From contig NZ_JAUFPQ010000016.1 in the NCBI RefSeq assembly GCF_030409305.1, positions 62,001 to 126,000 on the forward strand: a DNA stretch of 64,000 nucleotides, in the 5' to 3' direction. This document shows, in pieces, positions 1 through 8,190 of the stretch. The DNA comes from Halomonas maura (lineage in GTDB: Bacteria; Pseudomonadota; Gammaproteobacteria; Pseudomonadales; Halomonadaceae). Made by a program: the position numbers and the translations under genes. Numbering within the stretch: the stretch's first letter is position 1; every line of letters begins with the position of its first letter. The notes under the pieces are model-generated. The model had not been told where the DNA came from, searched no databases, and saw nothing but the letters and a program-made list of their open reading frames with translations.

Positions 1-151
1 CGGCCCTGGCGCGCTCGACGTGATAGGCCCGGTAGAGCGCCTTGGGCATCCCGTCCTCCGGGTAGGCAGGCTCGTGGGCCGTCATCATGAGCCTGTTTTT
101 CAAGGAAAGATGCTTGAGCTGAAAGGGCGTCAGCAGCGGGTCGGTCGCCAT
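1..151 (-). CDS. Old-yellow-enzyme-type NADH:flavin oxidoreductase, N-terminal fragment
   Basis: Only the first 50 codons are in the window; the gene runs off the left edge. The peptide begins MATDPLLTPFQLKHLSLKNR and continues with a TAHEP segment and a YRAYHVERARA helix, the usual start of the OYE/2,4-dienoyl-CoA reductase family (a PF..L..L.L.NR first strand). Family members include dimethylglycine and N-methylproline demethylases. The ATG at 151 is preceded by an AGAGAGG ribosome binding site. It is divergent from the ProC-like gene, with TGTACA boxes between them. The family is fairly sure; the demethylase role is inferred from context. Confidence 0.7.
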   Translation of the reverse strand, partial: MATDPLLTPFQLKHLSLKNRLMMTAHEPAYPEDGMPKALYRAYHVERARA

Positions 152-194
152 GGTCGGGCCTCTCTCTTGTTGTGCGCTTGACAGCGTTCAGGGT

Positions 195-236
195 GAATGT
201 ACACACTCGTTTACTATATGTACATAGGTGTACATT
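195..236. promoter_or_regulatory. Candidate operator: three TGTACA boxes
   Basis: TGTACA occurs at 199-204, 219-224 and 229-234, so starts are 20 and 10 bases apart (helical-turn spacing). The right pair forms a perfect inverted repeat, ATGTACA-N4-TGTACAT (218-235). The cluster sits in the divergent gap between the OYE-type gene and the ProC-like gene. A matching ATGTACAT lies upstream of the neighbouring TetR gene, so binding by that TetR protein is the simplest inference. Confidence 0.5.
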
Positions 237-295
237 CCTGTCGATAGGCTGATGCCAGACCGGCTTCGCTGCCGGGTGGAGAGGAGGGGCAAACG

Positions 296-1087
296 ATGCA
301 TCAAGACACCGTGGTGGGGATCATCGGGGGACAGGGCTGGATGGGGCGCTCGCTGGGGCTGTCCTGGCTGGAGCAGGGGCTACTGCCTCCCGAGCGGCTG
401 GTGAGTTCCTCGCGCTCCGGTGGCGACGCCTACCGCGACTGGCCCGACGTTCGTTGCGTCGAGGACAACCGTGAGCTGGCCGAGCGGGCGGATGTCATCG
501 TGCTGTCCGTGCGTCCGCAGGACCTCGCCGGCGTCGAACTCGACGCCGGTGGCAAGCTGGTTATCTCCCTGCTGGCGATGGCGTCCTGTCAGGCCGTCGC
601 CAGCCGGGTGGGCAGCCATCGGGTCGTGCGGGCCATGCCGAACGCCGCGGCGGAAATCCGCCGCGGCTATTTCCCCTGGTATGCCTCACCACAGGTGAGC
701 GATGGCGACCGGCGACTCGTCCAGGCGCTGCTGGAGAGTTGCGGCACGGCACGGGCGCTCCCGTCGGAGCGCGATCTCGATTACCTGACGGCCCTGAGTG
801 GCGCCGGGCCGGCCTATCCCGCCCTGCTGGCCCAGTCGCTGCTGGAGCACGCCCGACAGGCGGGCATCGCCGACGAGATCGCCCGCGAGGCCGTGCTCGA
901 GACCCTGGTCGGCGGGTCGCTGCTGCTGGCGCGCGAGGGCGTCGATCCCCGCGAGATGGTCGAGCGGCTGATCGCCTATGACGGCACCACGGCCGAGGGG
1001 CTGCGCGCGATGATCGACGCGGGCCTGGGCCAGGCGATTCACCGGGGGCTCGAGGCGGCCCATAAGAGGGCGCGTGAAACACGCTAG
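296..1087 (+). CDS. Pyrroline-5-carboxylate reductase family protein
   Basis: A 263-aa protein with an N-terminal Rossmann segment (GIIGGQGWMG near residue 8) and a C-terminal P5CR dimerisation domain. The latter shows LSGAGPAYPALL and, later, DGTTAEGLRAM, which match the SGSGPAY and GGTT..GL signatures of ProC. Length is normal for ProC (about 270 aa). The start has a GAGGAGGGG ribosome binding site just upstream. Placement beside an OYE-type flavoenzyme and a betaine-type transporter suggests a catabolic paralogue acting on a cyclic imino acid, rather than the housekeeping proline synthase. The substrate is not shown by the sequence. Confidence 0.75.
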   Translation: MHQDTVVGIIGGQGWMGRSLGLSWLEQGLLPPERLVSSSRSGGDAYRDWPDVRCVEDNRELAERADVIVLSVRPQDLAGVELDAGGKLVISLLAMASCQAVASRVGSHRVVRAMPNAAAEIRRGYFPWYASPQVSDGDRRLVQALLESCGTARALPSERDLDYLTALSGAGPAYPALLAQSLLEHARQAGIADEIAREAVLETLVGGSLLLAREGVDPREMVERLIAYDGTTAEGLRAMIDAGLGQAIHRGLEAAHKRARETR

Positions 1088-1112
1088 GGAGCGGTGAGGG
1101 AGAGCCGTCCGT

Positions 1113-1784
1113 TCAGCTCTCCCGAGGGATGCCGTCACTCTTCCGGCCATCCGTCCCGGGGACGTAACCATGGCGAGCGTGAAAGCGTTGCAGCTCGTGC
1201 CGTTGCGGTGCCTGCCCGGTGAAGATCTCGACATAGGCGGGAATGCGCCGCATCCGCACCTCGAGGGCTTCCCGGGTCTTCATCGAGATATAGCCGATCT
1301 GGGTGAGGTAGATGGTGCGCCCCCGCACATTGGCCGCCAGCGTCTCGAAGTCGTGTCGCACGAACATGCGTGTCAGGGCCTCGAGGCGCGTCTCGTCGGC
1401 GGCATCGATCTCCCTGGCCACCTTGTCCGACTGGAGGGCCCAGCTGCGTATCGCAAATTCCAGCTGGGCGTCGAACAGTTCCGGGTCCAGCCAGCAGTCG
1501 AAGACGTTGAGGATCGCTTCCACGATGCTGTCGGCATAGGCCTCGGTCTGCCGGACCAGGCCCTGGGTGTTCTTCTCGCGCCAGCGCTCGATCAGGGCGT
1601 CGAGCAGCGCCTCGCGATCCTTGAAGAACCAGTAGAAGCTGGTACGCGAGACGTTGAGCCGCTTGGCCAGCGGCAGGATCCGCACGCTGTCCACGCCGGA
1701 CTCGAGCAGCAGCGCGAAGGCCGCATCGAGCCAGGCCTCGCGGGAACCTTTCCATTTGGTGTCGGGGGGATCGGCAGGGGGCAT
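1113..1784 (-). CDS. TetR/AcrR-family transcriptional regulator
   Basis: A 223-aa regulator. The N-terminal helix-turn-helix covers roughly residues 12-60, with LAKRLNVSRTSFYWFFKDRE as the recognition helix region. The C-terminal ligand domain is divergent. I start it at 1784 (MPPADPPDTKW), because the longer reading frame to 1931 would run through the candidate operator and the BCCT terminator. A GGAG lies at moderate spacing. It probably controls the surrounding amine-catabolism genes and itself through the TGTACA boxes on both sides; this is inference from site placement. Confidence 0.8.
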   Translation of the reverse strand: MPPADPPDTKWKGSREAWLDAAFALLLESGVDSVRILPLAKRLNVSRTSFYWFFKDREALLDALIERWREKNTQGLVRQTEAYADSIVEAILNVFDCWLDPELFDAQLEFAIRSWALQSDKVAREIDAADETRLEALTRMFVRHDFETLAANVRGRTIYLTQIGYISMKTREALEVRMRRIPAYVEIFTGQAPQRHELQRFHARHGYVPGTDGRKSDGIPRES

Positions 1785-1845
1785 CGAGAGGAGTCTCCGG
1801 TCCGGGAACGCAGGGCGGCAGCACGGGCGCTGACCAGGAGGGGAG

Positions 1846-1875
1846 GCTACACGTGTGTCGAGTTTATGTACATCT
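1846..1875. promoter_or_regulatory. Candidate TetR autoregulatory operator
   Basis: ACACGTGT (1849-1856) and ATGTACAT (1866-1873) lie about 60-90 bases upstream of the TetR start. The second box equals the arms of the operator at 218-235, and an ACTCG-like spacer also recurs near both sites. Shared boxes at two promoters flanking a TetR gene are typical of TetR operators, but no binding data are implied. Confidence 0.4.
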
Positions 1876-1890
1876 AGCCGGCGCAATGAG

Positions 1891-1918
1891 CCAGGGCCCG
1901 GCGTGTGCCGGGCCCTGG
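1891..1918 (-). terminator. Terminator hairpin after the BCCT gene
   Basis: A perfect 12-bp stem (CCAGGGCCCGGC, loop GTGT, GCCGGGCCCTGG) lies 25 bases after the BCCT stop codon. There is no strong U tract on the minus strand, so termination efficiency is uncertain. Confidence 0.5.
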
Positions 1919-1943
1919 CCGTTCGGGACAACAGGGTGTCGTT

Positions 1944-3635
1944 TCAGGCCTCGAGAACCGGCTCCCGCGGGGCGCGGCTGCCGCCAGCCGGGGCTGAGTC
2001 GGTCTTGCCACTGTGATGATCCAGTTCCGCGTCCGCCGGGCGCGCCTGGGGCGGCAGCATCGCGGCGGCCATGGGTTCCCGGCGCAGGGTGCGGTAGAGG
2101 CTCAGCGTCATCACCAGGATGAACACGGCGATCGGCAGCCCGGCGATGATCGAGGCGGTCTGGATCGTCTTGAGGCCGCCGGCATAGAGCAGGGCGCCGG
2201 CGATGCAGCCGATCACCAGTCCCCAGATCACGCGGATCGGCTGGGGCGGCTCGGGGCTGCCGACGCTGTCGAGGGTACACAGCACCAGGGTGCCGGAGTC
2301 CGCCGAGGTGATGAAATAGGTCGCCAGCAGCAGCACCGCCAGGATCGACAGCAGGCTGCCGAGGGTGCCCGGGTCCAGGGCCTCGAAGAGGGTGAACAGC
2401 GCCAGGGTGGTGTCCTCCCGGGTGGCCTCCAGCACCGTGCCGCCGCCGAACTCGGCATTGGCCGCCACCGTGCCCTCGGCCACCGCCTGCTCATGGGCCT
2501 GTCGGGCCTGCTGTTCCTCGAACAGGGCGCTGCCGCCGAACACCGCCATCCACACGAAGGTGACCAGCGTCGGCACCAGCAGGGCGCCGCCGATCAGCTC
2601 GCGAATGGTGCGGCCCCGGGAGATGCGGGCGATGAACATGCCGACGAAGGGCGCCCAGGTCATCCACCAGGGCCAGTAGAAGGCGGTCCACCAGTTCTGC
2701 CAGCCGCTGTCGGCATTGGCATCGCTCCACAGGCTCATGCCGATCAGGTTGTCGGCATAGTCGCCGGTGCTCTGCAGCAGGATGTTGAGGATGTAGCGCG
2801 TCGGCCCGATGGCCAGCACGATGGCCACGATGGCGATCGACAGCAGCATGTTCCACTCGGACAGCCGGCGGATGCCGCGGCCCACCCCGGACATCACCGA
2901 GGCGATGGCGAACAGGGTGATCACCGCGATCATGGCGAGCTGGACGCCGATGCCGTTGGTCACCCCGAAGACGTGATGCAGCCCGCTGTTCATCTGGATC
3001 ACCCCCAGGCCCAGCGACTGGGAGACCCCGAAGGCGGTAATCGCCACGGTGAGGATGTCGACGGCATGGCCGATGGGGCCGTAGATGCGCTCGCCGATGA
3101 AGGGATAGAGGATCGAGCGCAGTGTCAGGGGCAGGCCCTTGCGATAGGCGAAGTAGGCCAGGGCCAGGGCCACGATGATGAACATCGCCCAGGGGTGCAG
3201 GCCCCAGTGGAAGAAGGTCAGGCGCATGGCCATCCCGGCCGCCGCATCGCTCATGTTCTCGGTAAAGGGGTTGTCGGCGTAGTGCCACATGGGCTCGGCC
3301 ACCGACCAGAAGATCAGGCCGATGCCCATGCCGCCGGAGAACAGCATGCTGACCCATGACAGGAAGCTGAACTCGGGACGCTCGTCGTCCTTGCCCAGGC
3401 GGATATGCCCGAAGCGGCTGACCATCAGGTAGAGCAGGAAGGCCAGCACGGCGCTGACCAGTCCGAGGTAGAACCACTTGGCGTTGTCGAGGACGGCCGT
3501 GGAGACGTCCTGGAAGATGGCGCCGGCCTTCTCGGCCAGCACGGCGCAGAAGATCACGAAGCCGATGACCAGGACCTTCGAGGCGATGGTCACCGTGGGG
3601 TTGAGGCCCTTGAACAGGCCACTTTCTGAGCGCAT
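1944..3635 (-). CDS. BCCT-family betaine/carnitine/choline-type transporter
   Basis: A 563-aa inner-membrane protein with about 12 hydrophobic segments. It carries the BCCT signature region GMGIGLIFWSVAEPMWHY (near residue 103) and the segment WWMTWAPFVGMFIARISRG (near 320), which forms the aromatic substrate box and the conserved arginine-rich loop of the family. The C-terminal tail is short and hydrophilic. It is divergent from the Rieske oxygenase, so it most likely imports that enzyme's quaternary ammonium substrate. The exact substrate (carnitine, proline betaine, glycine betaine or similar) cannot be read from the sequence. Confidence 0.93.
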   Translation of the reverse strand: MRSESGLFKGLNPTVTIASKVLVIGFVIFCAVLAEKAGAIFQDVSTAVLDNAKWFYLGLVSAVLAFLLYLMVSRFGHIRLGKDDERPEFSFLSWVSMLFSGGMGIGLIFWSVAEPMWHYADNPFTENMSDAAAGMAMRLTFFHWGLHPWAMFIIVALALAYFAYRKGLPLTLRSILYPFIGERIYGPIGHAVDILTVAITAFGVSQSLGLGVIQMNSGLHHVFGVTNGIGVQLAMIAVITLFAIASVMSGVGRGIRRLSEWNMLLSIAIVAIVLAIGPTRYILNILLQSTGDYADNLIGMSLWSDANADSGWQNWWTAFYWPWWMTWAPFVGMFIARISRGRTIRELIGGALLVPTLVTFVWMAVFGGSALFEEQQARQAHEQAVAEGTVAANAEFGGGTVLEATREDTTLALFTLFEALDPGTLGSLLSILAVLLLATYFITSADSGTLVLCTLDSVGSPEPPQPIRVIWGLVIGCIAGALLYAGGLKTIQTASIIAGLPIAVFILVMTLSLYRTLRREPMAAAMLPPQARPADAELDHHSGKTDSAPAGGSRAPREPVLEA

Positions 3636-3991
3636 GGCGTCACTCTCGGGTTGTTATTGATCAGTAAGGCGTCGGGGAAGGGACCACGCGGGTCCGTTGC
3701 GCAGCCTGGGGGGAAGGGGGGTGGTGAGCAACGCATTTATTGTCATCAATCCATGAGCTTTTCTCACTCGAAGAGGGATCGATAACGCCGGCTTGCCATG
3801 CAGGGAGGCATACGGTAACGCAGCATCCTCGAATTATCCATTCGTCTAATGGATGAGATTTACTCATCAGTTGATGCCGAATCATCGATTGTCGCCACGC
3901 TGTGCCGCTCCCAGACTCGCCTCCACCAGCCGGGACCCCCGGTAGGGCCACAACAGATCAGAAACCGCCCGTTTCCCGTGAGGAGGCCAAG
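3636..3991. promoter_or_regulatory. Divergent control region between BCCT and Rieske genes
   Basis: This 356-bp gap holds no convincing gene. It carries two overlapping perfect inverted repeats: TCCATT-N5-AATGGA (3837-3853) and GATGAG-N5-CTCATC (3852-3868). They sit in an AT-richer stretch and look like regulator sites for the divergent transcripts. No TGTACA box is present, so a regulator other than the local TetR may act here. AGGAGG at 3981-3986 is the ribosome binding site that fixes the Rieske start at 3992. Confidence 0.4.
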
Positions 3992-5182
3992 ATGTCCGAC
4001 CTGACCCAATCCCTGATTCCCGCCCGCCAGCTCGATGACGTGCTTGCGCCCATCGAGGAGGCCACCGGCATGCCCAACGCCGCCTACGTCAGCGAGGCCT
4101 TCTTCGCCGCCGAGCGCGACCGCCTCATGGCCGGCACCTGGGCCTGCATCGGCTTCGCCAGCGACATGGTCAAGAACGGCTACGTCAAGCCGGTCGACTT
4201 CATGGGCCTGCCGCTGCTGATGATGCGCAACAAGGACGGCGAGACCCAGGTCTTCCATAACGTCTGCAGTCACCGCGGCATGCAGCTGGTGGCCGAGGAG
4301 GGCGAGGTGCAGGGTGTGATCCGCTGCCCCTACCACTCCTGGACCTACGACCTGAACGGCAACCTGCGTGGCACGCCGCATATCGGCGGCGTCGGCCAGC
4401 ACAAGGTCGAGGGGTTCAAGTGCGAGAAGCATGGCCTGAAGCCGATCCGCAGCGCGGTATGGATGGACATGGTGTTCGTCAACCTCGACGGCCAGGCGCC
4501 CCATTTCGCTGAGCACGTGGCTCCCTTGGAGAACCGCTGGCGTGACTTCGTCGGCGCCGACGGCTTCGAGCTGCTGCGTCGCGTCAACATGGGCGGCAAC
4601 CTGGAGATCACCGTCAACTGCAACTGGAAGCTGGCGGTCGAGAACTACTGCGAGAGCTACCACCTGCCCTGGGTCCACCCCAGCCTGAACACCTACTCGC
4701 GCCTCGAGGACCACTACAACATCCAGTTCGGCGAGCACTTCTCCGGGCAGGGCAGCCTGGCCTACCGGCTCTCCGACGTGGCCGGCACCCGCCTGCCCAA
4801 GTTCCCCGCCTGGCCGAAGGACAAGATGGAGCACGCCGAGTACGTGTCCTTCTTCCCCAACGTGCTGCTCGGCATCCAGGCCGACCACGCCTTCGCCATG
4901 ATGCTCGAGCCGGTCTCCGCCGGGCAGACCGTGGAACACCTGCGCGTCTACTACGTCGGTGACGAGGCCACCCAGGATGCCTATGCGGCCTGCCGCACCT
5001 CCACCCTGGAGTCCTGGCGGGTGGTGTTCGGCGAGGACATCGGTGCCGTGGAAGGCATGCAGCGCGGCCGCCGGTCCCCGGGCTTCCAGGGCGGCGTCTT
5101 CTCGCCGGTGCTGGACCACCCGACCCACTTCTTCCACCAGTGGGTGGCACGCCGCGTGCGCGGCGATGCCGAGGCCGCCTGA
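3992..5182 (+). CDS. Rieske-type aromatic-ring-hydroxylating-like oxygenase, alpha subunit
   Basis: A 396-aa mononuclear iron oxygenase of the family that includes glycine betaine, stachydrine and carnitine oxygenases (GbcA, Stc2, CntA). The Rieske cluster ligands are visible as CSH (C92, H94) and CPYH (C112, H115). The catalytic iron motif is ENYCESYHLPWVH, with H224 and H229. I start at MSDLTQ (3992) behind a perfect AGGAGG; the frame opens further upstream at 3902 but without a ribosome binding site. The next gene is an aldehyde dehydrogenase and the one after a rubredoxin reductase. The cluster may therefore cleave or demethylate a quaternary amine to an aldehyde, with rubredoxin as the electron source. 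The family is sure, the substrate is not. Confidence 0.9.
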   Translation: MSDLTQSLIPARQLDDVLAPIEEATGMPNAAYVSEAFFAAERDRLMAGTWACIGFASDMVKNGYVKPVDFMGLPLLMMRNKDGETQVFHNVCSHRGMQLVAEEGEVQGVIRCPYHSWTYDLNGNLRGTPHIGGVGQHKVEGFKCEKHGLKPIRSAVWMDMVFVNLDGQAPHFAEHVAPLENRWRDFVGADGFELLRRVNMGGNLEITVNCNWKLAVENYCESYHLPWVHPSLNTYSRLEDHYNIQFGEHFSGQGSLAYRLSDVAGTRLPKFPAWPKDKMEHAEYVSFFPNVLLGIQADHAFAMMLEPVSAGQTVEHLRVYYVGDEATQDAYAACRTSTLESWRVVFGEDIGAVEGMQRGRRSPGFQGGVFSPVLDHPTHFFHQWVARRVRGDAEAA

Positions 5183-5228
5183 TCCCCCGGGTCCTGCCCG
5201 AACCATCGCTTCTGGAGTTTCCCCCCTA

Positions 5229-6671
5229 ATGAGCACGCTCGACCGCTACTACAACTATATCGACGGCGCCTGGACGGGCGCCGACAGCTGGCTGATGGTC
5301 GTCGACCCGGCCACCGACGAGGCCTATGCCGAGATCGCCGAGGCCGGCCTCGAGGATGCCGACGCCGCCATGGCCGCCGCCCGGCGTTGCGTGGCCTCGG
5401 GGGCGCTGACCTCGGTGCGTCCGGCCCAGCGCGTCACCTGGCTGCTGGCGATCGCCGAGGAGATCAAGGCGTTCACCGAGGAGGCCGCCCTGGTGCTGTG
5501 CCGCGAGAATGGCAAGTCCCTGGACGTGGCTCGCGGCGAGTTCGAGGAGGCCGCCCGCTACTTCGAGTACTACGCCGGCATGGCCGACAAGATCGAGGGC
5601 ACCTCGATCCCGCTGGGCGACGACTATGTCGACTTCACCAGCTATGAGCCCCTGGGTGTCTCGGTGCAGATCGTGCCCTGGAACTTCCCGCCGTCGATCT
5701 GTGCCCGCTCCCTGGCGCCGGCCCTGGCCGCCGGCAACGCCGTGGTCATCAAGTCGCCGGAAATCTCTCCGCTGGCGATGACCTTCCTGATGACCGCCTG
5801 CGAGCGTGCCGGCCTGCCGAAGGGCGCCGTCAACCTGCTGTGCGGCAAGGGCTCGGTGATCGGCGCCCATCTGGTCAGGCATCGGGATGCCAACCAGATC
5901 GTCTTCACCGGTTCGGTGCCCACCGGCCAGCGCATCCTGCGCGATGCCGCCGAGCGCGCGACGCCGAGCGTGATGGAGCTGGGTGGCAAGTCCGCGGCCA
6001 TCGTCCATGTCGATGCCGACATCGAACAGGTCCTCGATAGCGTCAAGGCCGGCATCTTCTTCAACGCCGGCCAGGTCTGCTCGGCGATGTCGCGCCTGCT
6101 GGTGCACCGCTCGCGCTACGACGAAGTCGTTGCCCGTGCCCGGGAGTTGGCTGAGGGGCTGTCCATTGGCCCGGGCGTCGAGAATCCGGACCTGACCCCA
6201 CTGGTCTCGCGCGACCAGCTCGAGCAGGTAGAGGCCATGTGCCAACGGGCCATCGAGGCCGGCGCCACCTGCGTGTCCGGTGGCGAGCGAGTCTCGGGTA
6301 CCAGCGGCTACTTCATGCAGCCGACGCTGTTCGCCGACGTCTCGGTGGACAGCGAGATCTTCCAGGAGGAGGTCTTCGGCCCGGTGCTGGTGATCCATCC
6401 CTTCGACAGCGAGGACGAGGCCGTCGAGCTCGCCAACGGCACCGAGTTCGGCCTGGTGGCCGGCGTCTTCGACACCCGCCTCGACCGGGCCCTGCGCACC
6501 GCGCGTCGACTGCGCGGCGGCCAGGTGTTCATCAACGAGTGGTTCGCCGGCGGCGTGGAGACGCCCTTCGGCGGGGTGGGCCTCTCGGGCTTCGGCCGCG
6601 AGAAGGGCCAGGAGGCGCTCTACAGCTACGTCCAGACCCGCAACATCGCCGTGCGCGTCAAGGGCGCGTGA
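5229..6671 (+). CDS. NAD(P)-dependent aldehyde dehydrogenase
   Basis: A 480-aa soluble aldehyde dehydrogenase. Visible motifs are PWNFP (150-154) for cofactor binding, FTGSVPTG (about 226) of the Rossmann loop, ELGGKS with the general base E250, and [10 protein letters not shown] with the catalytic C284. Length is normal for the superfamily. It follows the Rieske gene by 46 bp and precedes the rubredoxin-reductase gene by 11 bp, so the three are almost certainly one operon. It would oxidise the aldehyde released by the oxygenase: formaldehyde if demethylation, a semialdehyde if the C-N bond is cleaved as in CntA. The choice is open. Confidence 0.92.
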   Translation: MSTLDRYYNYIDGAWTGADSWLMVVDPATDEAYAEIAEAGLEDADAAMAAARRCVASGALTSVRPAQRVTWLLAIAEEIKAFTEEAALVLCRENGKSLDVARGEFEEAARYFEYYAGMADKIEGTSIPLGDDYVDFTSYEPLGVSVQIVPWNFPPSICARSLAPALAAGNAVVIKSPEISPLAMTFLMTACERAGLPKGAVNLLCGKGSVIGAHLVRHRDANQIVFTGSVPTGQRILRDAAERATPSVMELGGKSAAIVHVDADIEQVLDSVKAGIFFNAGQVCSAMSRLLVHRSRYDEVVARARELAEGLSIGPGVENPDLTPLVSRDQLEQVEAMCQRAIEAGATCVSGGERVSGTSGYFMQPTLFADVSVDSEIFQEEVFGPVLVIHPFDSEDEAVELANGTEFGLVAGVFDTRLDRALRTARRLRGGQVFINEWFAGGVETPFGGVGLSGFGREKGQEALYSYVQTRNIAVRVKGA

Positions 6672-6682
6672 AGGAGGTATCG

Positions 6683-8077
6683 ATGAAGAAGTGGCTCTGC
6701 ATCATCTGCGGCCTGATCTACGACGAGGCCGAGGGCTGGCCGAGCGACGGCATCGCCCCCGGCACCCGCTGGGAGGACGTCCCCGAGGACTGGCTGTGCC
6801 CCGACTGCGGCGTGGGCAAGGCGGATTTCGAGATGATCGAGATCACCGATGACGCCCCCGCGGCCGCACCGGCATCGACGCCGCTGGCGGACGCCGTGGC
6901 GGCGCCGGCTAAGGCGGCCCTCCCGGCCGGCCCGCTGGTGATCATCGGCAGCGGCCATGCTGGATACGGCCTGGCCGAGGCGGTGCGCGCCCGGGACGCC
7001 GAGCGCGACATCCACGTAGTCACCGCCGACGACGGCGGCCTGTACTCCAAGCCGGCGCTGTCGAACGCCTTCGCTCTGGGCAAGAACGCCGAGGCGCTGC
7101 TCGACGAATCGGCGTTGTCGATCGAGCGCCGCCTGAACATCCGGGTGCATGCCTTCTGCCCGGTGGAGCGCATCGACGCCGAGGCCGGGCGGGTCATCAC
7201 GCGGCTCGGCGAGCTGGACTATGGCCAGCTGGTGCTGGCCACCGGGGCCAGCCCGATCCGCATCCCGGTGGCGGGCGACGATGAGGCGCTGCTGTCGGTC
7301 AACGACCGCGCCGACTATGCCGCCATGCGCCAGCGTCTCGAGGCCGTCGGGCGCAACGCGCGGGTGGTGATCATCGGCGATGGCCTGATCGGCTGCGAGT
7401 TCGCCAACGACCTGGCCCAGGCCGGCCACCGGGTCGAGGTGGTGGGCCTGGCCGAGCGCCCGCTGCCGGGCCTGCTGCCCGAGGCGGGCAGCCGGGTGCT
7501 GCGCGAGGCGCTCTCCGACCTCGGGGTGGGCTGGCATCTGGAGCGCTCGGTGGCCAGCGTCGCCGCCGAGGAGGACGGCTACCGGCTGACCCTGACCGAC
7601 GGCCGCGAGCTCGAGGCGGACCTGGTGGTCAGCGCCGTGGGCCTGACGCCCAACACCGCGCTCGCCCGCGCGGCCGGAATCGACTGTGGTCGCGGCATCC
7701 GGGTCGACGACCATCTCGCGACCACGCTCCCGGGCATCTATGCCCTGGGCGATGCCGTGGAGATCGACGGCCGGCTGCTGCCCTACCTGGCGCCGATCAA
7801 CGCCGGCCTGCGCGCCCTGGCGGCGACCCTCACGGGCACCCCGACCCCGGTCAGCTACCCGGTGATGCCGGTGATGGTCAAGACGCCGGCGGCGCCGGTC
7901 TGCGTGGTGGTGCCCTCCGGTGAGGCGCACTGGCGCGTCACGGAGACGGCCGATGGCATCGAGGCCGGTGCCTATGATGCCGGCGGCCGGCTGCTGGGCT
8001 TCGCTCTGGTGGGGGAGGCGGCCATGGCGCGGCGCAGCGAGTGGGTAAAGGCCTGCGGCCAGTCCCACGCCGCCTGA
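6683..8077 (+). CDS. Rubredoxin fused to FAD-dependent NAD(P)H:rubredoxin reductase
   Basis: A 464-aa fusion. Residues 1-45 are a rubredoxin with iron ligands C6, C9, C39 and C42 (CIIC and CPDC). An Ala/Pro-rich linker (about 57-80) leads to a reductase with an N-terminal FAD motif ([15 protein letters not shown]), a central NAD motif ([13 protein letters not shown]) and the second FAD motif ([10 protein letters not shown]). The start follows AAGGAGGT. It is the only redox protein encoded with the Rieske oxygenase; no ferredoxin-type reductase of the GbcB/CntB kind is present. It is therefore the natural electron donor candidate, an unusual pairing since rubredoxin partners are best known for alkane hydroxylases. 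The role is inferred. Confidence 0.88.
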   Translation: MKKWLCIICGLIYDEAEGWPSDGIAPGTRWEDVPEDWLCPDCGVGKADFEMIEITDDAPAAAPASTPLADAVAAPAKAALPAGPLVIIGSGHAGYGLAEAVRARDAERDIHVVTADDGGLYSKPALSNAFALGKNAEALLDESALSIERRLNIRVHAFCPVERIDAEAGRVITRLGELDYGQLVLATGASPIRIPVAGDDEALLSVNDRADYAAMRQRLEAVGRNARVVIIGDGLIGCEFANDLAQAGHRVEVVGLAERPLPGLLPEAGSRVLREALSDLGVGWHLERSVASVAAEEDGYRLTLTDGRELEADLVVSAVGLTPNTALARAAGIDCGRGIRVDDHLATTLPGIYALGDAVEIDGRLLPYLAPINAGLRALAATLTGTPTPVSYPVMPVMVKTPAAPVCVVVPSGEAHWRVTETADGIEAGAYDAGGRLLGFALVGEAAMARRSEWVKACGQSHAA

Positions 8078-8110
8078 GAGTCCCCCTACTAAAAACGAGC
8101 ACGCCCTAGG

Positions 8111-8130
8111 TGGCGCCGTCTGCGGCGCCA
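8111..8130 (+). terminator. GC-rich hairpin between the reductase and DAO genes
   Basis: A perfect 8-bp stem TGGCGCCG, loop TCTG, CGGCGCCA, in the 113-bp gap. There is no T tract, so it may be a weak terminator or an RNA-processing hairpin that lowers expression of the next two genes. Confidence 0.3.
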
Positions 8131-8190
8131 TCCTCATCCCTGATAACACCGGTAGACGGTGACGACGTCGCGCCCTGCGCGGGAGTCCCA

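Noticed and set aside
1785..1931. Longer TetR start with 49 extra residues
   Set aside because: It would translate through the candidate operator and the BCCT terminator; the shorter start fits family length.
2013..3359. 448-aa plus-strand open frame across the BCCT gene
   Set aside because: Composition is Gly/His/Gln/Asp-rich, as expected from the antisense of a GC-rich membrane gene; the minus strand has clear BCCT motifs.
3661..3951. 96-aa minus-strand frame in the BCCT-Rieske gap
   Set aside because: No ribosome binding site or domain, and it overlaps the likely divergent promoters and inverted repeats.
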